From Candidatus Pelagibacter sp. (GTDB taxonomy: Bacteria; Pseudomonadota; Alphaproteobacteria; Pelagibacterales; Pelagibacteraceae), in assembly GCA_028097645.1 (NCBI GenBank), contig JAOHEU010000002.1, positions 3,644-67,643 of the forward strand: DNA of 64,000 nt, given 5' to 3'. The position numbers were made by a program, and so were the translations under genes. Under the pieces are notes generated by a model, which did no database searches, was not told where the DNA came from, and saw only the letters and a program-made list of their open reading frames with translations. Position 1 is the first letter of the stretch. Every line of letters starts with the position of its first letter. Positions 18,375 to 27,636 of this stretch are shown in pieces.

Positions 18375-18773
18375 ATGGAAAAAGAACACAACCTTTCAAA
18401 AAACCAAAAAATTATTTTTGATATAATTGATAAATCGGGTGAGCCAATGAAGGCATATTCAATTTTGTTTGATGTTCAAAAAAAAGGAATTAAAGCACCA
18501 TTACAAGTTTATAGAGCATTAGACAAGTTGGTTGAAATTGGAAAAATTCATAAGATCGAAAGTAGAAATGCTTTTATTGCCTGTCAAAATTCTAGCTGCC
18601 AAATAACAAAAGCAACTGCATTTTCAATTTGTGAAAGTTGCGAAAATGTATCTGAAATAAGTAACTCAAAACTTTCAAAATATTTATCTAACTTTTCAGA
18701 CGACTCTGGAATGAAATATAGTAAATATAATTTAGAATTTTTTGGTTTATGTAAAAAATGTAAATCAAAATAA
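18375..18773 (+). CDS. zur: Zinc uptake regulator Zur (Fur family)
   Basis: Zinc-responsive repressor expected to shut off znuA and znuCB through the operators at 16751-16783. The N-terminal winged helix includes KAPLQVYRALDKLVEIGKIHKIES, with the VYRAL recognition-helix motif of Fur proteins. The C-terminal part has two CxxC pairs (CESC, CKKC) for the structural zinc and an FIAC segment typical of Zur. At 132 aa it is short but within the Zur range. It is the last transporter-linked gene, and its stop codon directly abuts the next start. Confidence 0.92.
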   Translation: MEKEHNLSKNQKIIFDIIDKSGEPMKAYSILFDVQKKGIKAPLQVYRALDKLVEIGKIHKIESRNAFIACQNSSCQITKATAFSICESCENVSEISNSKLSKYLSNFSDDSGMKYSKYNLEFFGLCKKCKSK

Positions 18774-19772
18774 ATGAGCACCGTATCTTTAACTTTAGAC
18801 GAAATATTTGAGCTAGCTAAAAAAACACTTTTAGCTAATGGATGTGATGATGAAACTGCATCTATATTATCAGATTTAATTAGAAATGCAGAGAGAGACG
18901 GTTCTGTTTCGCATGGTTTGTTTAGATTACCCGCCTATGTTTCAGGTTTAAAAAGTGGTAAAATTAATGGTAAAGGAAAACCTGAAATAAAAAAAATTTC
19001 TCCATCAGTAATAAAAGTTCAAGGTAATAATTCTTTAGCTCCAGTTGTATTAAATAAAGGATTACCTGAATTAACAAAAGCTGCAAAAGAAAATGGTGTT
19101 GCCGTTTTAGCAATCAATAATTCTCACCACATGGCTGCTATGTGGCCTGAAACTGAAAAATTAGCTGAAGAGGGATTAGTTGCTTTTGCTTGCACCTCTT
19201 ATAAACCAGCAGTAGCCCCAGCAGGTGCTATTAAACCATTATTTGGAACAAACCCAATTTCATTTGCTTGGCCACGTCCTGGTAAAACACCAGTTGTTTA
19301 TGATATGGCAACAGCTTCAATGGCTATGGGAGAAGTTCAAGTTGCTAAAAGAGAAGGGCATAAAGTTCCTCTTGGAACAGGTTTAACTAAAGATGGAAAA
19401 GATACTACTGATCCAGCAGAGATTGCTGACGGTGGTGTTCTATTACCTTTTGGTGGATACAAAGGCTCAGCTATAGCAATGATGGTAGAGTTATTAGCTG
19501 GTGCATTAGTTGGTGATAATTTTAGTTATGAAACAGCTGCTAAAGATAATAATGATGGCGGTCCACCAAGTGGTGGTGAATTTATTCTAGCTATTTGTCC
19601 GGATAAAACAGCAGGAACTAGTTGGCAGAAACATGCAGAAGAATTTTTCGAAAAAATGAAATCAATGGGTGAAGTAAGATTACCTGGTGAAAGAAGACAT
19701 AAAAATCGACTAGATACTGGCCCTAGACACATCAATGAGGAACTAGTTAATAAAATTAAATCTCTAAGCTAG
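18774..19772 (+). CDS. Ldh2/DpkA-family NAD(P)H oxidoreductase, probable cyclic-imine (pyrroline-2-carboxylate) reductase
   Basis: Member of the malate/L-lactate dehydrogenase 2 family, 332 aa. His47 in the motif SHGLFR is the conserved catalytic residue. NNSHHMAAMWPE (115-126) resembles the DpkA subgroup, which reduces delta-1-pyrroline-2-carboxylate and delta-1-piperideine-2-carboxylate to proline and pipecolate, more than malate or lactate dehydrogenases. It starts immediately after zur with no gap. Its stop region overlaps the convergent xthA by 9 nt. Substrate assignment is inferred. Confidence 0.75.
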   Translation: MSTVSLTLDEIFELAKKTLLANGCDDETASILSDLIRNAERDGSVSHGLFRLPAYVSGLKSGKINGKGKPEIKKISPSVIKVQGNNSLAPVVLNKGLPELTKAAKENGVAVLAINNSHHMAAMWPETEKLAEEGLVAFACTSYKPAVAPAGAIKPLFGTNPISFAWPRPGKTPVVYDMATASMAMGEVQVAKREGHKVPLGTGLTKDGKDTTDPAEIADGGVLLPFGGYKGSAIAMMVELLAGALVGDNFSYETAAKDNNDGGPPSGGEFILAICPDKTAGTSWQKHAEEFFEKMKSMGEVRLPGERRHKNRLDTGPRHINEELVNKIKSLS

Positions 19773-20540
19773 TTTAATTTCAATTGGAGTATGATCTGAA
19801 GGTTTTTCCCTTCCTCGAGGATCTTTATTAATATTAATATCTTTTATATTATCGATAAGAGAGTTTGAAACTAAGAAGTGGTCAATTCTCATACCATTAT
19901 TTTTTTGCCAAGCACCTCTCATATAATCCCAAAATGTATATCCCTCTTTATCTTCATTAAAGTGTCTATAAACATCATTAAAACCAAGATTTAACATTTC
20001 TCTAAATTTTTTTCTTATTTCAAGTCTATATAAAGCGTCGTCTTCGAAGCTTTTAACATTATAAACATCTTCAGCAGCTGGAATAACATTAAAGTCACCT
20101 GCTAAAACGATGTTTTGATTTTTTTTAGATAAAGTTTTTAGTTGCTTGATAAGTTGATCCATCCAATTTTTTTTATAATCGTATTTTTCAGTGTCAACTG
20201 GATTACCATTAGGTGTATAGATATTTATTAATTGAATAACTTTTTTTTTATATTCAACTTCTGCAGAAATTATTCTTGATTGTTTTAACTTATCTTTGAT
20301 TAAATCAGTTCTGACATTATTTAACTTATCTTTAGATATGATGGCGACACCATTATAACTTTTTTGACCAAAAACATGACTTTCATAATCCATGGAAGCA
20401 AAATCATCATATGGGAAATTAACATCTTCAGTTTTAATTTCTTGCATCATTAAAACATCAGGTTTGTATTTTAGAAGATAACTTTTGATATTTTCTATTC
20501 TAGCTCTTACTGAGTTAACATTCCAGGATGAGATAATCAT
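19764..20540 (-). CDS. xthA: Exodeoxyribonuclease III
   Basis: AP endonuclease and 3'-5' exonuclease of base-excision repair. I choose the start at 20540 (MIISSWNVNSVRAR), the canonical beginning of the family; ten further residues upstream would run into the preceding gene. Glu34 in MMQEIK, the GDFNV aspartate and the C-terminal SDHTPIE (catalytic Asp-His) are all present. Length 258 aa is normal. Its ATG overlaps the erpA stop by 1 nt, so both are coexpressed. Confidence 0.95.
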   Translation of the reverse strand: MIISSWNVNSVRARIENIKSYLLKYKPDVLMMQEIKTEDVNFPYDDFASMDYESHVFGQKSYNGVAIISKDKLNNVRTDLIKDKLKQSRIISAEVEYKKKVIQLINIYTPNGNPVDTEKYDYKKNWMDQLIKQLKTLSKKNQNIVLAGDFNVIPAAEDVYNVKSFEDDALYRLEIRKKFREMLNLGFNDVYRHFNEDKEGYTFWDYMRGAWQKNNGMRIDHFLVSNSLIDNIKDININKDPRGREKPSDHTPIEIKLA

Positions 20541-20857
20541 TAAAGTGAGAATGAAACACCACAGCCACAAGAAGATTTAGTTTGTGGATTAGAAATTTTA
20601 AAAGACTCACCAATAAGCTCAGATACATAATCAACCTCAGAACCTTTTAATAAATCTGCCGAAGTTTTGTCAATTAAGATGTTTTCAAAATTTAAATCAT
20701 CTTCATTTTTGGATTTTTCAAATGTAAATTCATATTGAAAACCTGAACATCCTCCGCCCTTAATAGCGATTCTAAAAAATGATCCATCATCTTTTTTAGA
20801 TAATAAATTTGCTATCTGTTTTAGAGCATTATCTGTAAATTTAATTTCTTTAATCAT
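20540..20857 (-). CDS. erpA: Iron-sulfur cluster insertion protein (ErpA/IscA family)
   Basis: A-type carrier that delivers Fe-S clusters to target enzymes such as IlvD and respiratory complexes. At 105 aa it has the three conserved cysteines: Cys37 (GGGCSGFQY), Cys97 and Cys99 (SSCGCG). It is upstream of xthA on the minus strand and divergent from dgt with a 50-bp gap. ErpA and IscA are hard to separate by eye; the placement next to xthA and dgt is the usual alphaproteobacterial location of ErpA. Confidence 0.9.
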   Translation of the reverse strand: MIKEIKFTDNALKQIANLLSKKDDGSFFRIAIKGGGCSGFQYEFTFEKSKNEDDLNFENILIDKTSADLLKGSEVDYVSELIGESFKISNPQTKSSCGCGVSFSL

Positions 20858-20907
20858 TACTGAACACTGATAATACTAATATAATACTTAATTATTTAAA
20901 TTAAAGG

Positions 20908-22026
20908 ATGAAAAAACACTCTCAGTTAGGCGTATTTAAAAGTAAAGGAAGACTTAGTAATGAAGCAACTTCCAAATACAGATCACCTTTTCAAAGAGAT
21001 AGAGATCGAATAATTCATAGTGCGTCATTCAGAAGACTAAAACATAAAACCCAAGTTTTTGTAAATACTGAGGGAGATCATTTTAGAACAAGAATTACCC
21101 ATTCTATAGAAGTTGCTCAAATTGCAAGATCAATAGCAAAATATCTAAATTTAAATGAAGATTTAACTGAGACTTTAAGTTTAGCTCATGATTTAGGACA
21201 CACCCCATTTGGTCATGCTGGCGAAGATGCTTTAAATGAATGCATGGATAATTTTGGAGGCTTTGATCACAATTTACAAACACTAAGAATTGTTATGTTT
21301 TTGGAAAATAAATATTTTAAGTTCAAAGGTCTAAATCTATCAATAGAAACTCTTGAGGGATTATTGAAGCATAATGGACCTATTGAAGATGCAGATTTGG
21401 TAAATAGTTTAATTGGACTTAAAACTTTTAAAAAAAGAATTAATTTCAACACATATCCTTCGTTAGAGGCTCAAATCTCGGCCATATCAGATGATATAGC
21501 TTACAATAATCATGATATCCAAGATGGCATTAAGGCTAATTTATTCAAACTTGAAGAACTAATAGAGATAGATTTTTTTAAATTAATTTATTTAAAATAT
21601 AAAAATAAAATTAATAAAACTAATTATAAAATTGCAACATATCAAATAGTGAGAGACTCAATTGATTTGATGATAAGAGATTTATTAACTAATACTAAAA
21701 AAAATCTAAAGAAGCATAAGATTAAATCAATTAAAGATATAGGGATAGTAGGTAAGCCTTTAGTCAGTTTTTCAGAGAAAATACAAAATTCAGAGAGAGA
21801 AATTAAATCATTCCTAAGAACTAAAATGTATCAAAATAATTCAGTATTGAAAAAAAATCAAAAGGGCAAAATAATTGTGAAGAAATTATTTAATATAATT
21901 AAATTAAATCCTAGAAAATTTATCTCTAAAGATCATTTGACTAATGACAAATATAGAGCTATTTCAGATTTTATTTCAGGAATGACTGATCGTTTTGCTA
22001 TTAACTTATATAATAATTTTAAATGA
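20908..22026 (+). CDS. dgt: Deoxyguanosinetriphosphate triphosphohydrolase-like protein
   Basis: HD-domain hydrolase that removes triphosphate from dNTPs and helps balance nucleotide pools. The metal site is visible as His65 (RITHSIEVAQIAR), His94-Asp95 (AHDLGHTPFGH) and a later aspartate in AISDDIAYNNHD. Length 372 aa fits the short alphaproteobacterial type that normally precedes argS, as here. It overlaps argS by 4 nt (ATGA). Confidence 0.93.
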   Translation: MKKHSQLGVFKSKGRLSNEATSKYRSPFQRDRDRIIHSASFRRLKHKTQVFVNTEGDHFRTRITHSIEVAQIARSIAKYLNLNEDLTETLSLAHDLGHTPFGHAGEDALNECMDNFGGFDHNLQTLRIVMFLENKYFKFKGLNLSIETLEGLLKHNGPIEDADLVNSLIGLKTFKKRINFNTYPSLEAQISAISDDIAYNNHDIQDGIKANLFKLEELIEIDFFKLIYLKYKNKINKTNYKIATYQIVRDSIDLMIRDLLTNTKKNLKKHKIKSIKDIGIVGKPLVSFSEKIQNSEREIKSFLRTKMYQNNSVLKKNQKGKIIVKKLFNIIKLNPRKFISKDHLTNDKYRAISDFISGMTDRFAINLYNNFK

Positions 22027-23756
22027 ATATTTTTGAACTTTATTTAGATAAAATAAAATCAACAATAGTTGATTTACAAAAGAAAGATGAGCTTATTATT
22101 CCTGATACATTAAATGGAATTAGGGCTGAAATACCACCAGCTAAATTTGATTGTGATATTTCAACCAATGTTGCTATGGTTCTTTCAAAAATAAATAAAA
22201 AATCTCCATTAGATCTTGCTGAAAAAATTTCATTATCTTTAAAAAATAATGACTCACTTATACAAAACATAGATGTTGTTAAACCTGGTTTTATAAATAT
22301 TAAATTTAAACCAGTTTTTTGGTCAAATTTTATTGAAGATATTATTGCTAATTCAAAAACATTCGGGATTAATAAAAAAGAAAAAAAACTTAATTATCTG
22401 GTTGAGTTTGTTTCAGCTAATCCAACGGGTCCTTTACATGTTGGGCATTGTCGGGGAGCAATTTTGGGTGATGTAATCTCAAATGTATTACTTTTTAATA
22501 ATCATAAAGTAATAAAAGAATATTATGTAAATGATTACGGCAATCAGATTATTAATTTTACTAAATCTGTTTATTTTAGAATCCGAGAAGTCAAATATAA
22601 GGAAGTATTTCCAATTGATAATCCAGACCTGTACCCTGGTGATTATTTAACTGATTTTGCAAATAATATCATCTCATCAAATTCTGATCTAGATTTTGAC
22701 AACTACGATGATGTAAGTGAAAAATTAACGGAACTATCAATAGAACAAGCTTTGTTATTAATTAAGAAAAATCTAAAAAGTCTTGGCATCAAACATGATA
22801 ATTTTGTAAGCGAGAAAAGCATTGTTTTAAACAATGAAGTTGAAAATGTCATCAGGTACCTAGAAACAAACAATTATGTTTATAAAGGTAAAATTAAAGC
22901 CCCTGCAGGAGAAGATAAAAAGGATTGGGTGGAAAGAGAACAATTATTATTTAGATCTACAGATTTTGGTGACGACAAAGACAGAGCTTTGCAAAAATCA
23001 GACGGTACTTGGACTTATTTCGCTAGCGATGTTGCATATCATAAAAATAAAGTTGATCGTAAATTTGATTATTTGATTAACATTCTTGGTGCAGATCATG
23101 CTGGTTACATTAAAAGAATATCATCATCAGTGGATGCACTTTCTGCAACTAAAAATAAATTAATTTGTAAAATTAGTCAGCTTGTAAAACTAATAAAAGA
23201 CAAAAAACCATTTAAGATGTCCAAAAGAAAAGGGGATTATATTACAGTTGATGACTTAATTTCAGAAGTTGGTAAAGATGCAACTAGATTCATTATGCTA
23301 AATAGAAGTAGTGATGTTGAGTTAGATTTTGATTTTGATGCAGTTAAAGAAAAATCTAAAGATAATCCACTTTATTACGTTCAGTATTGTTATGCTAGAA
23401 TTTCATCTGTATTTAGACATTTAGATAAAGACTTAGATAAAGATATTGTTATAGATAATTACAATTTTGAATATTCTTCAGATGAAATTAAAATCTTAAA
23501 GAAGATTTCAGAATGGCCTAAATGCATAGACTCAGCAAGTACAAAACTTGAACCTCATCGTATTCCAATATATTTATATGAGCTTGCAGCTGAATTTCAC
23601 TCTTATTGGAATCTTGGCAAACAATTTCCTGAAAAAAGATTTATAAATGATCAAAAAAATATTTCTCAAGACAAATTAATTTTTCTTAAAGCGATTGCAA
23701 ATGTCGTTAAGTCAGGAATGGATATAGTTGGTGTTGATTCTCCAACTAAGATGTAA
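22023..23756 (+). CDS. argS: Arginyl-tRNA synthetase
   Basis: Class I synthetase charging tRNA-Arg. The N-terminal Add-1 domain is followed by the HIGH-type HVGH at residues 139-142 in SANPTGPLHVGHCRGA; a canonical KMSK is at 398-401, and the C-terminal helical anticodon domain ends the protein. Length 577 aa is normal. It overlaps dgt by 4 nt and the next gene by 1 nt. Confidence 0.96.
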   Translation: MNIFELYLDKIKSTIVDLQKKDELIIPDTLNGIRAEIPPAKFDCDISTNVAMVLSKINKKSPLDLAEKISLSLKNNDSLIQNIDVVKPGFINIKFKPVFWSNFIEDIIANSKTFGINKKEKKLNYLVEFVSANPTGPLHVGHCRGAILGDVISNVLLFNNHKVIKEYYVNDYGNQIINFTKSVYFRIREVKYKEVFPIDNPDLYPGDYLTDFANNIISSNSDLDFDNYDDVSEKLTELSIEQALLLIKKNLKSLGIKHDNFVSEKSIVLNNEVENVIRYLETNNYVYKGKIKAPAGEDKKDWVEREQLLFRSTDFGDDKDRALQKSDGTWTYFASDVAYHKNKVDRKFDYLINILGADHAGYIKRISSSVDALSATKNKLICKISQLVKLIKDKKPFKMSKRKGDYITVDDLISEVGKDATRFIMLNRSSDVELDFDFDAVKEKSKDNPLYYVQYCYARISSVFRHLDKDLDKDIVIDNYNFEYSSDEIKILKKISEWPKCIDSASTKLEPHRIPIYLYELAAEFHSYWNLGKQFPEKRFINDQKNISQDKLIFLKAIANVVKSGMDIVGVDSPTKM

Positions 23757-24016
23757 TGCTTAAAGAAATTAAATATTTAATATTTATAGTTATCATTTCT
23801 TTATTCCTTTTTTTTACAGGTAAATATTATTTTTCAGATGAAAATATTAAAAATTCATACAGATCTTATAAAAACATTGATGAAAAAGTTAAGATTTATT
23901 CGAAAAATTTACCATTATTGAAGAATGATACAGAAAATATTATTGAATATGTGAAACAAACAGACAAAAAAAAGAAGAAAAAATTTAATTTTTGGAAACT
24001 TTTAGAAAATGATTAA
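23756..24016 (+). CDS. Small single-helix membrane protein of unknown function, between argS and nagZ
   Basis: Not recognised as a family. The 86-residue protein has one membrane helix at about residues 7-24 (IFIVIISLFLFFTGKYYF) and a charged tail ending in a lysine-rich KKKKKKFNFWKLLEND. It overlaps argS by one base and nagZ by 8 nt, so it is certainly translated in the chain. In many alphaproteobacteria a SPOR-domain cell-division protein with an N-terminal membrane helix sits exactly here; this protein could be a remnant of it without the SPOR domain. That link rests on position alone. Confidence 0.72.
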   Translation: MLKEIKYLIFIVIISLFLFFTGKYYFSDENIKNSYRSYKNIDEKVKIYSKNLPLLKNDTENIIEYVKQTDKKKKKKFNFWKLLEND

Positions 24017-24959
24017 TAAGAGAAGAGCTTTTATAGTTGGTATCAAATCACTTCAACTGTCTAAAAATGAACTAGATTTCTTAAAAAAATATAAACCTTG
24101 GGGTGTAATATTATTTTTGAGAAATATTAAGTCAATTAAACAAGCAAAAAGTTTAACAGATAATATAAGAAAAATTTTCAAAGATAAAAATTATCCAATA
24201 TTAATTGATCAAGAGGGTGGTAGAGTAAATAGATTAAGCAACATTATTTCTTTTGATAATTTGACATCTGAATATTTTGGCAAACTTTATGAAAAAGATA
24301 AAATGAAACTTAATATAATTTATAAATTATTTATTGATAACACATCTCATTTACTAAAATTGATTGGTGCAAACATTAATACTTTGCCCGTTTTAGATCT
24401 TAGAGTTAAAGGTGCTAGTAACATTATTGGTGACCGGTCTTTTTCTAAGAATGTTAGCACTGTTTCAAAAATGGGGGATTTATGCATAGAATTATTTAAG
24501 GAAAATTCAATTGGAACTGTAATAAAGCATATTCCAGGCCATGGATTGGCTAAAGTGGATAGCCATAATTTTACTCCTATAGTTAACAAGTCAATTAAAC
24601 ATCTCAAAAAATATGATTTTAGTACCTTTAAAAAGAAGAATTGTTTTTTTGCTATGACAGGACACGTTATTTATAAAAATTTAGATCAGTTAAATACTGC
24701 AACACATTCAAAAAAAGTAATTAGATACATAAGAAACTATATAGGTTTTAAGAATATTCTAATTTCAGATGATCTTTCCATGAAGAGCTTAAAAAACAAT
24801 ATGAAAAACAACACAATTAAAGCATTTGAAGCAGGGTGTAACTTAGCCCTTCATTGCAATGGTAAACTCAATGAAATGAAGATAGTCGCTGAAAATTCAC
24901 CTTTGATAAGTAACTTTATATCTAAAAAAACATCACAATTTTATAAAATTTTAAGTTAG
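24009..24959 (+). CDS. nagZ: Beta-N-acetylhexosaminidase NagZ
   Basis: Glycoside hydrolase family 3 enzyme that removes GlcNAc from anhydromuropeptides during cell-wall recycling in the cytoplasm. The sugar-binding DQEGGRV is at 67-73, the family signature KHIPGHG at 173-179, the catalytic Asp-His dyad loop DSH at 184-186 and the nucleophile Asp254 in LISDDLSM. Length 316 aa is slightly short but complete. It is preceded by the small membrane protein and followed by scpA. Confidence 0.92.
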   Translation: MINKRRAFIVGIKSLQLSKNELDFLKKYKPWGVILFLRNIKSIKQAKSLTDNIRKIFKDKNYPILIDQEGGRVNRLSNIISFDNLTSEYFGKLYEKDKMKLNIIYKLFIDNTSHLLKLIGANINTLPVLDLRVKGASNIIGDRSFSKNVSTVSKMGDLCIELFKENSIGTVIKHIPGHGLAKVDSHNFTPIVNKSIKHLKKYDFSTFKKKNCFFAMTGHVIYKNLDQLNTATHSKKVIRYIRNYIGFKNILISDDLSMKSLKNNMKNNTIKAFEAGCNLALHCNGKLNEMKIVAENSPLISNFISKKTSQFYKILS

Positions 24960-24968
24960 TATTTCAAT

Positions 24969-25712
24969 ATGTCCGAGACTGATTCTGTTTTATTCAATGT
25001 TGATATAAATAATTACAATGGTCCTTTAGATGTGCTGCTTGATTTGGCAAAAGCTCAAAAAGTTGACCTAGAAGAAATATCAATAACTAAATTGGCTGAT
25101 CAATTTCATGAATATATTACCAATGAAAAACATTTAAATTTAGAAATAGCTTCTGAATATTTGTTAATGGCTACATGGTTAGCTTATTTAAAATCTAAAT
25201 TATTATTACCAGGTACACCTGAAGAGGAATTCAAAGTTCAAGAAGTTGCAGAAAAACTAAAATTACAACTTAAAAAATTAGAACTTATTAGATTACTTTC
25301 GGAACAGATGTTAAAAAGAAATCGATTAGGTAGAGAAATTAGAACACGTGGAATAAAAGGAAATATTAGATCTATTTATAGTTCAGAATATAACGTAAGT
25401 TTATTTGAACTTTTAAAGGCATACTCTTCTGTAGTAATGACCAAAGACTTTCAAACTATGAGTATTCCTAAATTACCTGTGTTCACTACAGAGGATGGAA
25501 TTAAAACTATAAAACAGTTCCTTGGTAAATTAATGGATTGGAAAAATATTAATGATTTAATACCAAAAAACTTTAAAAATGGTTCTAAATATAAAAGAAC
25601 TGGTAAAGCAGGGATTTTTGCTGGATCATTAGAACTAGTTAAAGAGGGAAATCTCTCAATAAAACAAGATAATTTATTTGATGATATTTATATAAGGGAA
25701 ATTAATGATTAA
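24969..25712 (+). CDS. scpA: Segregation and condensation protein A
   Basis: Kleisin subunit of the SMC-ScpAB condensin complex that organises the chromosome. NGPLDVLLDLAKAQKVDLEEISI near the N-terminus and SEYLLMATWLAYLKSKLLLP are the family hallmarks. Length 247 aa is normal. It overlaps scpB by 8 nt, as is usual for this pair. Confidence 0.94.
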   Translation: MSETDSVLFNVDINNYNGPLDVLLDLAKAQKVDLEEISITKLADQFHEYITNEKHLNLEIASEYLLMATWLAYLKSKLLLPGTPEEEFKVQEVAEKLKLQLKKLELIRLLSEQMLKRNRLGREIRTRGIKGNIRSIYSSEYNVSLFELLKAYSSVVMTKDFQTMSIPKLPVFTTEDGIKTIKQFLGKLMDWKNINDLIPKNFKNGSKYKRTGKAGIFAGSLELVKEGNLSIKQDNLFDDIYIREIND

Positions 25713-26409
25713 AAAAGAAAAGGTATCAAAAGATAACATAGTAAAGTTTCCATCTAAACTTACTGATCTTGAAAAAGAAATTGAAGCTGTAATTTTTGCT
25801 GCTGCAGAACCATTGGATGTTGATACTATAGAAAGTAAAATTTCAAAAAAAGCGAATGTTGCTAAATCATTAGAAAAATTACAATTAGAATATTCAAGTC
25901 GAGGTATTAATTTAGTCTGCATAAAAGATAAATGGTCTTTTAGAACTTCACCTAAACTCTCTGGTTTAATGACACAGGAGAAGACTGTTGAAAAAAAATT
26001 ATCTCGTGCTGCTATAGAAACTCTAGCTATTATTGTTTATCACCAACCTGTTACTAGAGCAGAAATTGAGGAAATACGTGGTGTTGCTTTTGGAACAAAT
26101 ACATTAGAAATATTAATGGAATTAGATTGGGTCAAACCAGGTGGTCGTAAAGATGTTCCAGGTAAACCAATTCAATATTTAACAACAGATGGTTTTTTAA
26201 GTCATTTTAATTTACAAAAATTATCTGATCTCCCAACAGTGGATGAATTGGGTGCAGCTGGTTTGATAGATAGTACTAGTGTTGATAATGCGATTTTTGG
26301 TTCAAGTAAATTTTTCAAAGAAAAACAAGATGAAAAAAAAGAAGATATTTATTCTAATATAGATGAAATGCTTAACAGCACTCTTGATGAAGAGGAAAAA
26401 GATACATAA
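25705..26409 (+). CDS. scpB: Segregation and condensation protein B
   Basis: Partner of ScpA in the SMC complex. Tandem winged-helix domains are visible, including LSRAAIETLAIIVYHQPVTRAEIEEIRGV and a second segment DWVKPGGRKDVPGKPIQYLTT. Length 234 aa is normal; the acidic C-terminus is of no known function. It overlaps scpA, and the tat genes follow after 42 nt. Confidence 0.94.
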   Translation: MIKKEKVSKDNIVKFPSKLTDLEKEIEAVIFAAAEPLDVDTIESKISKKANVAKSLEKLQLEYSSRGINLVCIKDKWSFRTSPKLSGLMTQEKTVEKKLSRAAIETLAIIVYHQPVTRAEIEEIRGVAFGTNTLEILMELDWVKPGGRKDVPGKPIQYLTTDGFLSHFNLQKLSDLPTVDELGAAGLIDSTSVDNAIFGSSKFFKEKQDEKKEDIYSNIDEMLNSTLDEEEKDT

Positions 26410-26451
26410 AAAGTCACTTTAAAATCTTTAATAAAAAGGTTATAAGTTTTT

Positions 26452-26652
26452 ATGAGCATAGGAATTTGGCAAATAGCAATTGTTGTAATATTAGTTGTTT
26501 TATTATTCGGACGAGGAAAAATATCTAGTTTAATGGGCGACGTTGCTAAAGGTATTAAAAGTTTTAAAAAAGGAATGGCATCAGACGTTACTGATGACAG
26601 TGAGCCAAAAAACATTTCCGACGATAATAAAGACTCAAATAATAAAGATTAA
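26452..26652 (+). CDS. tatA: Twin-arginine translocase subunit TatA
   Basis: Pore-forming component of the Tat pathway exporting folded proteins. The 66-aa protein has the short N-terminal membrane helix followed by FGRGK and an amphipathic helix ([19 protein letters not shown]), then an acidic tail. AAAAAGG at 26433-26439 is a plausible ribosome site. It is followed by tatB after 5 nt. Confidence 0.94.
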   Translation: MSIGIWQIAIVVILVVLLFGRGKISSLMGDVAKGIKSFKKGMASDVTDDSEPKNISDDNKDSNNKD

Positions 26653-26657
26653 GTTAC

Positions 26658-26873
26658 ATGCCTACTATTGGTTGGTTTGAAATTTTAATAGTTGTAGCTA
26701 TAGCTATTGTTGTCCTTGGTCCTAAAGATTTTCCTTTAATGTTAAAAAAAGCTGGTTCTTGGATTGGAACTGCAAAAAGATATATCAGTGATATTCAAAA
26801 TGAGGTTTCAAATATTGATATCGATGATGAAAAAATTAATGAAATAAAAAAAGATAATAAAAAAGATGAATAA
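26658..26873 (+). CDS. tatB: Twin-arginine translocase subunit TatB
   Basis: Receptor component that works with TatC. It begins with GWFEILIVVAIAIVVLGPKDFP, a membrane helix plus the LGP hinge diagnostic of TatB rather than TatA (FGRGK). At 71 aa it is extremely short (E. coli TatB 171 aa), lacking most of the C-terminal region, which is in line with genome streamlining. It overlaps tatC by 8 nt. Confidence 0.92.
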   Translation: MPTIGWFEILIVVAIAIVVLGPKDFPLMLKKAGSWIGTAKRYISDIQNEVSNIDIDDEKINEIKKDNKKDE

Positions 26874-27636
26874 TGAGGAAAATGAAGGTGGCTTTATAAG
26901 TCATCTAACTGAATTAAGAAAAAGACTTATTCATAGTTTTTTATTTCTATTTATATTTTTTATTGGATGTTATTTTTTTGCTGAAAACATATATGGATTT
27001 TTAGTAGATCCTTTTGCTAAAGCAGTTAAGGATGATGGATCTGAACGAAGACTAATTTTTACCGCATTACAAGAAACTTTTTTAACATATTTAAAGGTCT
27101 CTTTTTTCACCGCTTTTTTTGTGACATGTCCATTTATTCTAATGCAAATATGGAAATTCATAGCACCTGGTTTATACAAGCATGAAAAATTAGCAATTAT
27201 ACCTTATTTAATCTTAACTCCAATCTTGTTTCTTCTAGGAGGAATGCTTGTTTATTATCTAATTATGCCACTTGCGATTAAATTTTTCTTATCATTTGAA
27301 AGCACTGGACTTTCAACAAGTCTACCAATTCAACTTGAAGCTAAAGTTAACGAATATTTATCTCTTGTTATGAAACTTATTTTTGCATTTGGTTTAAGTT
27401 TTCAGTTACCTGTTGTTTTAAGTTTGTTAGCTAGAGTAGGTATTGTTGACAGTCAGTTTTTAAAAGATAGAAGAAAATATGTGGTTGTAATTATTTTTGC
27501 TGCTGCAGCTTTGTTGACACCACCAGATCCAATAACGCAAATTGGTTTAGCAATTCCATTATTAATTTTATATGAATTATCAATATTTTCTGTAAAATTT
27601 ATTGAAAATAAAAATTTAGAAAAAACAGATGCATAA
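26866..27636 (+). CDS. tatC: Twin-arginine translocase subunit TatC
   Basis: Polytopic membrane protein that recognises the twin-arginine signal. The N-terminal FISHLTELRKRL (residues 9-20) is the family signature, followed by six membrane helices; LLTPPDPITQIGLAIPLLILYE lies in the last loop and helix. Length 256 aa is normal. A probable client within this window is the M48 protease lipoprotein at 42669-43496. It overlaps serS by 8 nt. Confidence 0.96.
   Translation: MNNEENEGGFISHLTELRKRLIHSFLFLFIFFIGCYFFAENIYGFLVDPFAKAVKDDGSERRLIFTALQETFLTYLKVSFFTAFFVTCPFILMQIWKFIAPGLYKHEKLAIIPYLILTPILFLLGGMLVYYLIMPLAIKFFLSFESTGLSTSLPIQLEAKVNEYLSLVMKLIFAFGLSFQLPVVLSLLARVGIVDSQFLKDRRKYVVVIIFAAAALLTPPDPITQIGLAIPLLILYELSIFSVKFIENKNLEKTDA

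Noticed and set aside
20541..20570. Earlier start for xthA
   Set aside because: The extra ten residues lie within erpA and precede the canonical MIISSWNVNS start.
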